A stretch of DNA of 64,000 nucleotides, taken from the NCBI GenBank assembly GCA_017311315.1, contig CM029660.1:11477129-11541128 (forward strand). Direction: 5' to 3'. The notes beneath the pieces were generated by a model, which made no database searches, was not told the origin of the DNA, and saw nothing but the letters and a program-made list of their open reading frames with translations. This document shows positions 46,411-57,935 of this stretch, piece by piece. This DNA comes from Dendrocalamus latiflorus (lineage: Eukaryota > Streptophyta > Magnoliopsida > Poales > Poaceae). Both the position numbers and the translations under genes were made by a program. The number at the start of each line of letters is the position of its first letter. The stretch's first letter is position 1.

Positions 46411-49325
46411 TGTAACGCCCCCAATTGTTGGGACCAGGGACGTCATACGGCCTGCAACAGCCCAGGAGTTATGTTGCGGCTTAACAGTGTATCATGCCTG
46501 CTTATAAGCCATTTAAAAAGAGTTAATTGGATTAAAGTAAGACCTAATGGCCAGCTTTAACGACAATAAGGGCATTCAAGCCCAAAATTTAACTTACATA
46601 CAAAAGAGCCGAAGAAAACTCCACAGGAACGCTTGAGTGCGGTCGTAACCCTAATGCGAAATCTTGAATTGCTTCCTTTTTCTTCTGGTATCTGTTGGGG
46701 GAAAATTCGGCAAGCCTGAGTACTCCCACCCCATACTCAGCAAATCACATGTGGAAATACTATATAACTAATTGCCAGGGTTCTCGGGTGGAGGGTGTAT
46801 AGTGGTTTTATTATGAGGTGGATGCAGTTTTATTTGCAATCAAGTAAAACTTAAAACAATTGCTCCTAAGATCAGGGGGTTTTCATTAACAAATTCAGTT
46901 CATCACTTATCACATTAAATCATCTCAAATCCTACTTATGCCTCATTGTTGGAATCACCCAATTAACACAGCTTCATTAACCGGAAGCACGGCGTATTCG
47001 AATACCATTTATTACACTCTGCAGAGTTGCTCAACTTTACCCACACGATCCCTTAACTCCCGCGACAGAGTTAAGAAAGCCAGGTCGGTTCACTGCTCCA
47101 TTCTTTATATAGACTCTACCCGATAGCATCACTCAGTCACGGCTACAATTGCTCACATACTCTTCTCTAGCCGCTTGTGAGTGAATACTACCGTTGTTAG
47201 GTACCCGCAGCATACCTAACTCCCCGTCTACCTGTCGTCACAGCCTGTAGAGTTTCAATTGAATGGAGCAGCTACTAGACCAGTGTTGACAAGTCAACTC
47301 CTGTGGTCTGAGCGTTGACTATGTCTTTTACTTGGCACAAGGTTCTCGTCCTTACATTTTTCACCTGAGGCATCCAACCACATCTCCCTCTGTGCCCACT
47401 GGCACTACCACCACCCATCCATACCAGCCTCTCACTCGGGTAAGGTCGTGGGCATAGATCACCGCGTGATTTCCCACAGCACACCCTTCCCAGTCTCAAT
47501 TCCCTAAGGTAAAGTCGTGGGCGTAGATCACCACGTGATTTCCCACAGCACCCCTTTACCTTAGTACCAATTTTCAAATCCTACTGGCCCACAGCCAACA
47601 CCTTAGAATGCATACCAGCATCACCGGCCTAGGGTACGGTGTCCCATACCACCCTACCCTCTCCGGGTTTTTCAATTCTACCGGCCAACGGCCAGAGTCA
47701 CTTAGTAGTGTATCATGCTGAATGAAATGATCTTGTATACACTTATAGCATATGTTAATTCTTACTAAGGTTGTCAAGGTGAATATGGCCATCAAGGTAA
47801 ACAGGGCTTTTTATCAGTGGTAGGATTATCTAGATAGCATGCCATTCTAAATCTTTGTTTTAAGCAATTATCAGTTCACAACTATCAATAATGAAAATAC
47901 ATTAAATAAATAATGTAATTTAATGGGATTCAATATGATCAAAAACATGTGATTTGCCTTGCGGACTTATAATTTCGACAATTTCGTATTCTTCATCTTC
48001 TTGGCCTTGACCACCGAGGCTTCGTATTCTTGAATTAGCTAATCTTCGACGTCACGTGCTAGCGTAAAATAAAGAAAATCAATTTAATTCCACGCTCGAC
48101 GAAAAATGAGCTAGGAATAAAGAAATGTAAATAACAAAATAAATTCAATTAAAATTCAAATAAAATAGGTTTGGGATTTTTGGAGGTTTGATATGAATAT
48201 TTGGAGCTAAGAAATGGATTGGCGGCTTCGAAACGGTCGAAACGGATATATTTTTGCATTTTTGGGCTTAAAAATGGTTTAACGGGTCTGGTTACTGTTC
48301 ATTGCGGATACTTACTGTTCAAACCGGGCGAAACACTGTTCATAGCGGGCGGATACTGTTCATCTTCTACCTCCGCGCGTGCACTGTAGCAGCCGAACAG
48401 GGGAGGTTTGCGACGGCGATTGCCAGCGTTACAGGGCTTTGCGACGCCAACTGAAGACATGGGTGGACTCAGGGAGATGCCGGGAACCCATTTTTGGGGT
48501 CGGCACCGGCTATTTCTCCGACGATCGCCGGCGGCGAGCTCGGGAATTCGGGTCGGTTTTTGGAGGCTATGGCCGGTTCCTAGGGTTAAGGGGGTCGGGG
48601 CTCTGGTATTTGAGCATCCTTGGGACCAAGGCAAGCTCATGGGAGTGGTGGTTCGGCCCGGGGAAGTCTGTGCGAGGCCGGCCACAGTGGGGTGCCATGG
48701 CCGAGCAGAGGAGCTCGGGGTTGAGGGAGTAGAGGGCTCGGGAGCTTAGAGCAAGACTTGGGAAAGGTTCCTGGGAGCTCAGGAGGGCTACTGGAGAGAG
48801 GAATTGGACTCTCATTGGCCGGAGTACAAGAATTGAAAGTTAGGGCACCGTAGGGATTTTCGGCCATTACCGGCGATGGAAGAGACCGGAAACGAATTAG
48901 GTGGGTGGGGAGCTTCACTGGTGTGTCAGGAGGAGGTCGGAGGGGTCATTGGCTTTCCTATGAGCTTGGGGGCGGCTTGGCGCAAGGAGAGGCCATGGCG
49001 GCGGCTGTGACTCACGGGGAAGACGGTTCGGGAAGGGGCAGCTGGGGCCTTAGCTGGCGGGGAGGGCTCCCGAAGGGTGGGGTGGCGACTGGCAAGGTGG
49101 CAGGGGAGAGGAATACATGAGAGCGAACGGGAGGTGGAGGCGGCGGTGGATATTTTCGGATGCTACAGTGTTGCGCGAAAAAAACAGGTGTAGGGCAGAG
49201 CTTGCTTGGAGATTGGTGAAAATTTTGCTTGAGATTGGTGAGGATTAAGCTCTAGTTTGAGATTTTGCAATAGAATTTGGAAATTGAATTGTTTTTTCAA
49301 ATTTTTGAAAAATCAGGTCATTACA
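46411..49325 (-). repeat. 3' LTR (minus-strand element)
   Basis: It begins TGTAACGCCCCCAATTG and ends GGTCATTACA on the plus strand, that is TGTAATGACC...GTTACA on the element's own strand. A minus-strand TATA-like word CTATATAAAG lies at 47103-47112. Open frames of 60-130 codons inside it are chance GC-rich frames. Confidence 0.95.
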
Positions 49326-50143
49326 AACTACCCTCCTTAAAAAGAATCTCGTCCTCGAGATTCGGGGAAGAGGTTTAGGAAATTTTCACTGCACATCCAA
49401 CCATTTCCTTTGCGCGGGCTGCTAAAATATACCTTGGATGGGATTGGTAGCTACTGTTGCTTCTTTTGAATGGGATCTAACCTATTCACTGCAATCAGGA
49501 ATTTGCATTTAAGTTCCTCCAAAGTTTAGAGCTTGATAGATAAGAGGGGAATCAGAACAGAAGAAAATAGATACAAGCTGAGACTAAATAAGGTAGGAGT
49601 AGAAAAATTTTCCACATAAACTTTGTTTAAAACCCAAGATTAATTTTAATTTTTTTTTCACAAATTGCTCATATCTAGAAGCCTACCGGCTACTAGTGCA
49701 ATTTGGCTACTATTACAATCAGAAAACTTCGTCTACTCAATTGGTTTTACCCGTTATATCAAGGGAATTAAACGGGCATTAGGTGCTAATTACTTAAACG
49801 GTGACCTCAACTTTTTAAAAGGAAAATTTTGGTCAAGGTATTCGCGCTATCCTTCTTAACACCATCCTTAGCACTTCTACTAAAGTTAGTTTTCGTTCTA
49901 TTTGGTTTAGACTTACAGTAAGGAGTTAGTCTAAATGGCTACTCGTATTTTTGAGCTTTTGACCAATCCAAACAAAATTTTTAATGCATGTCTAGGAAAG
50001 ATAAGGCAGACATAGGAAGAGTGAGGCAGCAATATTACTTATGATATTTGTAACTCTTTTGTATCAGAAATTAAGCTTTTATAAAATCGTATTCCTATCG
50101 AAATCCAACCTATACTTAGGGTTACATCCTACAGTCAAGCATA
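49326..50143 (-). other. short non-coding interior of the LTR element
   Basis: A polypurine tract (AAGGAGGGTAG on the minus strand) sits at 49328-49338 next to the 3' LTR. The rest is AT-rich and lacks gag, protease or polymerase motifs. Confidence 0.85.
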
Positions 50144-50155
50144 GCTCTGATACCA
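50144..50155 (-). promoter_or_regulatory. primer-binding site (initiator Met tRNA)
   Basis: The minus strand reads TGGTATCAGAGC, two bases from the 5' LTR edge at 50158. Confidence 0.93.
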
Positions 50156-50157
50156 TT

Positions 50158-53079
50158 TGTAGCGCCCCCAATTTTTGGGACCAGGGACGTCGTACGGCCT
50201 GCAACAGCCCAGGAGTTATGTTGCGGCTTAACAGTGTATCATGCCTGCTTATAAGCCATTTAAAAAGAGTTAATTGGATTAAAGTAAGACCTAATGGCCA
50301 GCTTTAACGACAATAAGGGCATTCAAGCCCAAAATTTAACTTACATACAAAAGAGCCGAAGAAAACTCCACAGGAACGCTTGAGTGCGGTCGTAACCCTA
50401 ATGCGAAATCTTGAATTGCTTCCTTTTTCTTCTGGTATCTGTTGGGGGAAAATTCGGCAAGCCTGAGTACTCCCACCCCATACTCAGCAAATCACATGTG
50501 GAAATACTATATAACTAATTGCCAGGGTTCTCGGGTGGAGGGTGTATAGTGGTTTTATTATGAGGTGGATGCAGTTTTATTTGCAATCAAGTAAAACTTA
50601 AAACAATTGCTCCTAAGATCAGGGGGTTTTCATTAACAAATTTAGTTCATCACTTATCACATTAAATCATCTCAAATCCTACTTATGCCTCATTGTTGGA
50701 ATCACCCAATTAACACAGCTTCATTAACCGGAAGCACGGCGTATTCGAATACCATTTATTACACTCTGCAGAGTTGCTCAACTTTACCCACACGATCCCT
50801 TAACTCCCGCGACAGAGTTAAGAAAGCCAGGTCGGTTCACTGCTCCATTCTTTATATAGACTCTACCCGATAGCATCACTCAGTCACGGCTACAATTGCT
50901 CACATACTCTTCTCTAGCCGCTTGTGAGTGAATACTACCGTTGTTAGGTACCCGCAGCATACCTAACTCCCCGTCTACCTGTCGTCACAGCCTGTAGAGT
51001 TTCAATTGAATGGAGCAGCTACTAGACCAGTGTTGACAAGTCAACTCCTGTGGTCTGAGCGTTGACTATGTCTTTTACTTGGCACAAGGTTCTCGTCCTT
51101 ACATTTTTCACCTGAGGCATCCAACCACACCACATCTCCCTCTGTGCCCACTGGCACTACCACCACCCATCCATACCAGCCTCTCACTCGGGTAAGGTCG
51201 TGGGCATAGATCACCGCGTGATTTCCCACAGCACACCCTTCCCAGTCTCAATTCCCTAAGGTAAAGTCGTGGGCGTAGATCACCACGTGATTTCCCACAG
51301 CACCCCTTTACCTTAGTACCAATTTTCAAATCCTACTGGCCCACAGCCAACACCTTAGAATGCATACCAGCATCACCGGCCTAGGGTACGGTGTCCCATA
51401 CCACCCTACCCTCTCCGGGTTTTTCAATTCTACCGGCCAACGGCCAGAGTCACTTAGTAGTGTATCATGCTGAATGAAATGATCTTGTATACACTTATAG
51501 CATATGCTAATTCTTACTAAGGTTGTCAAGGTGAATATGGCCATCAAGGTAAATAGGGCTTTTTATCAGTGGTAGGATTATCTAGATAGCATGCCATTCT
51601 AAATCTTTGTTTTAAGCAATTATCAGTTCACAACTATCAATAATGAAAATACATTAAATAAATAATGTAATTTAATGGGATTCAATATGATCAAAAACAT
51701 GTGACTTGCCTTGCGGACTTATAATTTCGACAATTTCGTATTCTTCATCTTCTTGGCCTTGACCACCGAGGCTTCGTATTCTTGAATTAGCTAATCTTCG
51801 ACGTCACGTGCTAGCGTAAAATAAAGAAAATCAATTTAATTCCACGCTCGACGAAAAATGAGCTAGGAATAAAGAAATGTAAATAACAAAATAAATTCAA
51901 TTAAAATTCAAATAAAATAGGTTTGGGATTTTTGGAGGTTTGATATGAATATTTGGAGCTAAGAAATGGATTGGCGGCTTCGAAACGGTCGAAACGGATA
52001 TATTTTTGCATTTTTGGGCTTAAAAATGGTTTAACGGGTCTGGTTACTGTTCATTATGGATACTTGCTGTTCAAACCGGGCGAAACACTGTTCATAGCGG
52101 GCGGATACTGTTCATCTTCTACCTCCGCGCGTGCACTGTAGCAGCCGAACAGGGGAGGTTTGCGACGGCGATTGCCAGCGTTACAGGGCTTTGCGACGCC
52201 AACTGAAGACATGGGTGGACTCAGGGAGATGCCGGGAACCCATTTTTGGGGTCGGCACCGGCTATTTCTCCGACGATCGCCGGCGGCGAGCTCGGGAATT
52301 CGGGTCGGTTTTTGGAGGCTATGGCCGGTTCCTAGGGTTAAGGGGGTCGGGGCTCTGGTATTTGAGCATCCTTGGGACCAAGGCAAGCTCATGGGAGTGG
52401 TGGTTCGGCCCGGGGAAGTCTGTGCGAGGCCGGCCACAGTGGGGTGCCATGGCCGAGCAGAGGAGCTCGGGGTTGAGGGAGTAGAGGGCTCGGGAGCTTA
52501 GAGCAAGACTTGGGAAAGGTTCCTGGGAGCTCAGGAGGGCTACTGGAGAGAGGAATTGGACTCTCATTGGCCGGAGTACAAGAATTGAAAGTTAGGGCAC
52601 CGTAGGGATTTTCGGCCATTACCGGCGATGGAAGAGACCGGAAACGAATTAGGTGGGTGGGGAGCTTCACTGGTGTGTCAGGAGGAGGTCGGAGGGGTCA
52701 TTGGCTTTCCTATGAGCTTGGGGGCGGCTTGGCGCAAGGAGAGGCCATGGCGGCGGCTGTGACTCACGGGGAAGACGGTTCGGGAAGGGGCAGCTGGGGC
52801 CTTAGCTGGCGGGGAGGGCTCCCGAAGGGTGGGGTGGCGACTGGCAAGGTGGCAGGGGAGAGGAAGACATGAGAGCGAACGGGAGGTGGAGGCGGCGGTG
52901 GATATTTTCGGATGCTACAGTGTTGCGCGAAAAAAAAACAGGTGTAGGGCAGAGCTTGCTTGGAGATTGGTGAAAATTTTGCTTGAGATTGGTGAGGATT
53001 AAGCTCTAGTTTGAGATTTTGCAATAGAATTTGGAAATTGAATTGTTTTTTCAAATTTTTGAAAAATCAGGTCATTACA
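50158..53079 (-). repeat. 5' LTR (minus-strand element)
   Basis: Near-identical copy of 46411-49325. Its plus-strand left border is TGTAGCGCCCCCAATTTT, with one change from the other LTR in the first six bases. A TATA-like word lies at 50850-50859. Confidence 0.95.
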
Positions 53080-53084
53080 GCGCA

Positions 53085-54130
53085 CGAAGCTCACCAAAGA
53101 GGAAGGGGCTCGTGCAGAGAGGTGGAAGAAGAGACGGAGATAACATGGACATGTGGTGGTGGGTGGCAGCATCAAGTGGTGTTTTGGCAGGGCGGGGGGC
53201 AGGAGAAGGCTTGCTGTGGTTGGATCTAGGAGGAAGATGGAGGAAGAATCGGGAGATGGAAAGAGATAAGGTTGGGGAGGGTTCACTACTTATTGAAGTG
53301 GTTAATGTTCACCCGTAGAGCTAGCAATTACTTGGATCTCTGGCCATAATCTCCATTAATTCTCGGTTTTCGATACACAAAGTCTTTTATAGATCATGTG
53401 TATCCGCAGTGCCATCAAGTGGTGTGTAAAGCACTAAAATATAGAAAAATTACTACTCCTTTACGTCCCCTAGTATGAGTCCCCGTTTTTAAGAAGTGGC
53501 GTCTCAGAATATAAGTCTATTGAGGAAATTAAAGTGTAGTTATTGCAATATTTCCACTTATGGCCCTGCTTTAATACATAAAAACGATTGAGTTGTTGTG
53601 ATATGACATTTAATAGAGATATGGATGGTCCAACGTGGCGAGGATTCTTGATCGGGTCAATATTTTTCTATGAAAAGCGAGCCTACATATTAAGGATCCA
53701 CTTTACATAACGGTTATATTTATGACCATGATTTTGTAAAAACTTATCCCTTTAATAACAAACTGGTCAGAAGCCAACAATAACAAGTTATGACCAAGAG
53801 ACAACCAATCATGGGCAATGACGATTAGTCATATTGTTTTATAAACCCTGACCAGGTAAACTGGTAGGAAAAAATGGCAGTTTCCCACGTGATGAATGTG
53901 AGAATGGTTATTGGTGCATCTGGAAACTTACGATAGTTGGCCAAGGGACATGACAATTAGTCATGTATGCGATGGTTCAAGACGAAACAAAGACACAACA
54001 TAAATAGGGTGGCATGCGTGCCCTAGAACACATCAAATTCATTTGTGTAACATTATTTCTATCCAATAAGTCTCTATTTGATTGTGCTATCTTATTTAAG
54101 TTCGATAGGGGACCCTGGGTCCCGATCTTT
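53085..54130. other. GC-rich flank, then probable 5' LTR of an old gypsy element
   Basis: 53085-53290 continues the GC-rich DNA split by the LARD-like element. From roughly 53330 to 54133 the AT-rich sequence ends in GATCTTTTATAGTTGGCACT, the usual LTR/primer-site junction of Tat-type gypsy elements. The left LTR border was not found. Confidence 0.4.
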
Positions 54131-54135
54131 TATAG

Positions 54136-57100
54136 TTGGCACTAGAAGGAGGGTGCCGTCTAGTCGAAGATGGTTGCCGTGATGTTTTCAATCCCTTGCG
54201 CATGGATGAGGGGAACACCTTCGACCTTGCCAACTATGTCGACCACATGGACGAGGACTACGTCCCTGAGGAGGTGTGCAAATGTGACTTCTACCTTGAG
54301 TATATTCCCGAGGGAGAACCTGTGATGCTTGCAACCCAATTCGTTGGGGCCAGGTAGCAAAGGTGATGCTGTCGCCCCCAAGTAACTTTGATGGCGAGTC
54401 CTTTCCCACTCCTGTCTCAACTAGAAAGATAGGTAACCATGATGTCAATGCTATGGCGCCCAATGATGATCTTGCTGATGATGTCAATGTTTAGGTTTTG
54501 GCAGAATCATCTCTAGAACATCTACTCCAAGATCTCAACTACTACCCCTTCTTTGACGAGGATGGGACGTTTTCACCCTCCATTTGCTTTAACTTCCATG
54601 CATGTGCAATCATCAATGCCAATGAGACCAACGAACAACGGGTAGCACATGAACTACGTGAGGCTCGGGAGCAGGCTGAACATTTTCTGTAGGAACAATG
54701 CAACAATCAATTGCTTGCTGCCAAACATAAGGTTATGGAGGAGGCCCATCGCTCGTACCACTCCAATGCACTAGGGATGTCCAAGAGGCCCAACACTAAA
54801 GTAGGCAATGATCACCTAAACAACATTCACCAACCACGCCCCAAGTAATCCATAGGATAATGGTAAGAGATCTTAACACCATACCATCTCCTTCATAGGT
54901 TGAAATCCATGTGGATCACATTCGCATACTATCAAATACGATCCTCAACCACTAGACGGGGGAAAACAATGAGCATGACCTCTTGGTCATTCGTTCATTA
55001 GCTGCTAACCTACAAGAGGCTGCTGTAGAAGTGCAGAGTCTTTCACAATCCTCAATATCCCAAAATGACTCCAGGGTAGACCACTTTGCCTCTAGACATG
55101 GCCATCGTGGCAACAACCACTGTCTAGAAGACGATCTACCCCAGTGAAGTGTGTTCAAGAGGATAGGCCTAGGTGAGCGCTCTAACTGTGGTTGTAGATG
55201 ACCTTGTTCTCCTTATAATCATAATGAAGGTTGTAACATCTAACTACATTTGGAACCATACATAAGGTGCAAATCTTTTTCACTAGGCAAAGAGAAGTTA
55301 CTTGGCCTAAAAAAAATCAAGCCAGGGTATCTGGAAAGTTTTGATAGAACACAAAATCCCTCAGAGTTTCTCCAGATCTACACTATTGTCGTCTAGGCTG
55401 TGGGTGGCGATGAGAAGGTAATGGCTAATTATTTACTCACTGTATTAAAAGGATCTTCTCAGACATGGTTATTTAATCAACCAGAAAGTTATATTTGTAG
55501 TTGGGAAATTTATGCCATTCTAGTGTAAACAACATTAAAAGTTGTTACACTAAGCTAGGAAAAGAAGATGATTTACATCATTTTTGCCAAACTTGTGAAG
55601 AAAATTTGCATCAATTTGTTGAAGGGTTTCTAGAAGTATGCAATACCATTCCTAACATTACCGATAATTCTATTATTTGAGTGTTTAAACAATGGTATGC
55701 TACAAGAGGTTCACAGAAGACCTAACCATGCACCCACCAAGAGCCATGTTAGAATTATTTGACATGGTCGATCACTACTCCAACGGTCACAAAATAGTGT
55801 AATGGAACCATATGGTCGACAAAGTCCGTACACTACCACAACCAAGTTTGGAGGGCTCTGACAAGGAGTAAAGAAACCGACCAGATCTAAGGATCGCAAA
55901 GGTATAGCCAAAAGAAGAACAAGATGAAACAGTGCCTAGTCTACAATAGGGGCAATGGTCTATGGAAGAAACAGGCCAGTCATTCATTTGGTGTGACCAA
56001 TGAAAATGGTCGTTGATGCCCACTGCATAACACGCTTGGGCACAGCATGCATAACTACAACACCTAGCAGAAACATTTGAATGACTTCTACTCGAGAAAG
56101 GGAACAATGCCCACATTGCCCAAAAGTGGTGGTCACAACAACACCAAAGACACTGTTGGAAATGAAGAAATAGCATATCAGAAGTTGAACAACCATGTCA
56201 ACATCATCTTCAAAGGATCCGCTACCTACTCATCGAAGAGGCAATTCAAATCAACTTGACAAGAAGTCAACAATGTCAACACCCAACTAGGAAAGCCAAA
56301 TTACCCGAAGTGGTTGGATGTAGTTTTATCCTTCAACATGGATGACTACCCCAAAAGGTATGTCCACACCTCAAAAATTACCATTAGTCATTTCTCCTAC
56401 AATTAGTAATTGCAAAGTGGGTAGAGTATTGGTTGACGGTGGTAGTTCTCTTTATTTTCTTTTTATTAGTATTTTAGATGGGATGCAAATACCTCGTTCT
56501 AAGATATGACCAATTGCAAATCCCTTCATTGGAATAGTACCTAGTCCATCCATGCACCTATCAGTCAAATAGTGCTGCCAGTAACATTTGGAGATTCTCA
56601 CAATTTTAGAACATAATTAATCACTTTTAAAATTGTTGATTTTGAATTAGCTTATAATGCCATATTAGGTAGACCATCACTGATAAAATTTATGGCAGCT
56701 ACTCATCACACCTATTGGAGTATCAAAATTCCTAGTCCAAAGGCATCATCTCCGTGCAAAGTAATCAATCTATTGCTCTTAATTGTGATCTATTACCATT
56801 AAAAGATTCTAATGAGGCAACAAAGCACAAGTAAGGCTAAGAAGCTGAGCAACTAAAAAGCTGAAAGCAACTCCTCAGCCTAATGAAGAAGTGAAGCAAG
56901 TGACACTCAACCCTAATGACCAATCCAAGACAGTTAGTATTTGGTCAGGAATGGAAATGAAATAGGAAATCAAGCTTATTTCCTTCATCTAGGAAAATGC
57001 ACATGTGTTTACATGGAAGTTATCTGATATGACCGGTGTCCCGAGGTAATCGAGCATAGACTAGCCATACGACCTGACAAGCAACCAATAAAGCAGACGT

Positions 57101-57935
57101 TACAGCATTTCACTCTTGAACAGCAAAAAGCTATCTGAGAGTTGGACAAACTCTTAGATAATGGTTTCATTTGTGAAGTCGACCACCCAGATTGGTTCAC
57201 GAACCTGATCATGGTCAAGAAAGTCAATTGTATGTGGTGCATGTGCATTGATTTCACTAGTTTAAATAATGCCTGAGCTAAGTATGATTTCCCTTTACCC
57301 CATATTGACCAACTGGCTAACTCAACCGTGGGATGTGAATTGATGAGTTTTCTGGATGCTTCCTCAGGCTATCATCAAATAAGTATGGAAAGAGAGGATG
57401 AAGAGAAGAATATCACCCCATTTGGTGTCTACTGCTATGTTAAGATGCCGTTTGGTCCACGTACCAGCGTCTGATGTAGAAGACCTTTGTATACTAGACA
57501 TGACATAATCTGGAAGCTTATGTAGAAGATCTCGTTGTAAAGAGCACAAAAGCTCTTATCACTTGTCTTATTTGGCAAAAAAACTCTAACAATTTCAATA
57601 AACATGGGATCAAGTTAAATACGGAAAAGTGTGCTTTTGGTATTTCTTCTAGAAAGTTACTTAGTTTCCTTTTTTTCTCATGGAATCAAATTTAATCCCC
57701 AAAAAACTAAGCCATTGAGTTACTATGACTACCTTCTACTGTGAAGGAGGTCCAAGGATTAACTAGTCGAATAGCGGCACTTAGTCATTTTATTTCTCAA
57801 TTAGATGAACGTTGATTACCATTCTTTAAAGTAATTCATAAACATGATAAATTCGACTGGTCGGATGAAGCAAATAAAGCCTTTAAAGACATTAAAGCTT
57901 ATTTGGCAAGGCCACCTATATTTGTATCGTCCTGC
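54136..57935 (+). pseudogene. decayed Ty3/gypsy gag-pol
   Basis: A primer-site-like TGGCACTAGAAGGAGGG starts at about 54137. Downstream in broken frames: an N-terminal gag part (54136-54692), the gag core with SFDRTQNPSEFLQIYTIV and TWLFNQPES (about 55330-55500), an aspartic protease with VLVDGGSSL (about 56430; the usual catalytic DTG/DGG motif) and reverse transcriptase pieces (LDKLLDNGFICEVDHPDWFT near 57140, CIDFTSLN near 57245, SFLDASSGYHQISM near 57350, ITPFGVYCYVKMPFG near 57415). The YxDD box region is destroyed. Stops and frameshifts are frequent throughout. It is cut at 57935 by the next retrotransposon, so RNase H and integrase are absent here. Order and motifs fit Ty3/gypsy, probably the Tat lineage. 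Confidence 0.85.
57931..57935. repeat. candidate target duplication of the long-LTR gypsy element
   Basis: CCTGC precedes the LTR start. The other copy would lie beyond the window. Confidence 0.4.

Larger units (their letters stand above)
46411..53079 (-). mobile_element. complete non-autonomous LTR retrotransposon (LARD-like)
   Basis: Two LTRs (46411-49325 and 50158-53079) flank an 832-bp interior, and GCGCA duplicates bound the whole. The primer-binding site next to the right LTR shows the element reads on the minus strand. The interior encodes no gag or pol, so it must have been mobilised in trans. The LTRs differ by about ten single bases and two short indels over 2.9 kb, which implies a very recent insertion. 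The LTR shares faint similarity with that of the element at 57936, for example the phrase around TGCAGAG and ATTCGAATA, so the two may be distant relatives. Confidence 0.95.

Noticed and set aside
48299..48918. Overlapping frames of 80-130 codons on both strands, repeated at 52054-52670
   Set aside because: They lie inside the GC-rich part of the two LTRs, on both strands at once, with no family motif.
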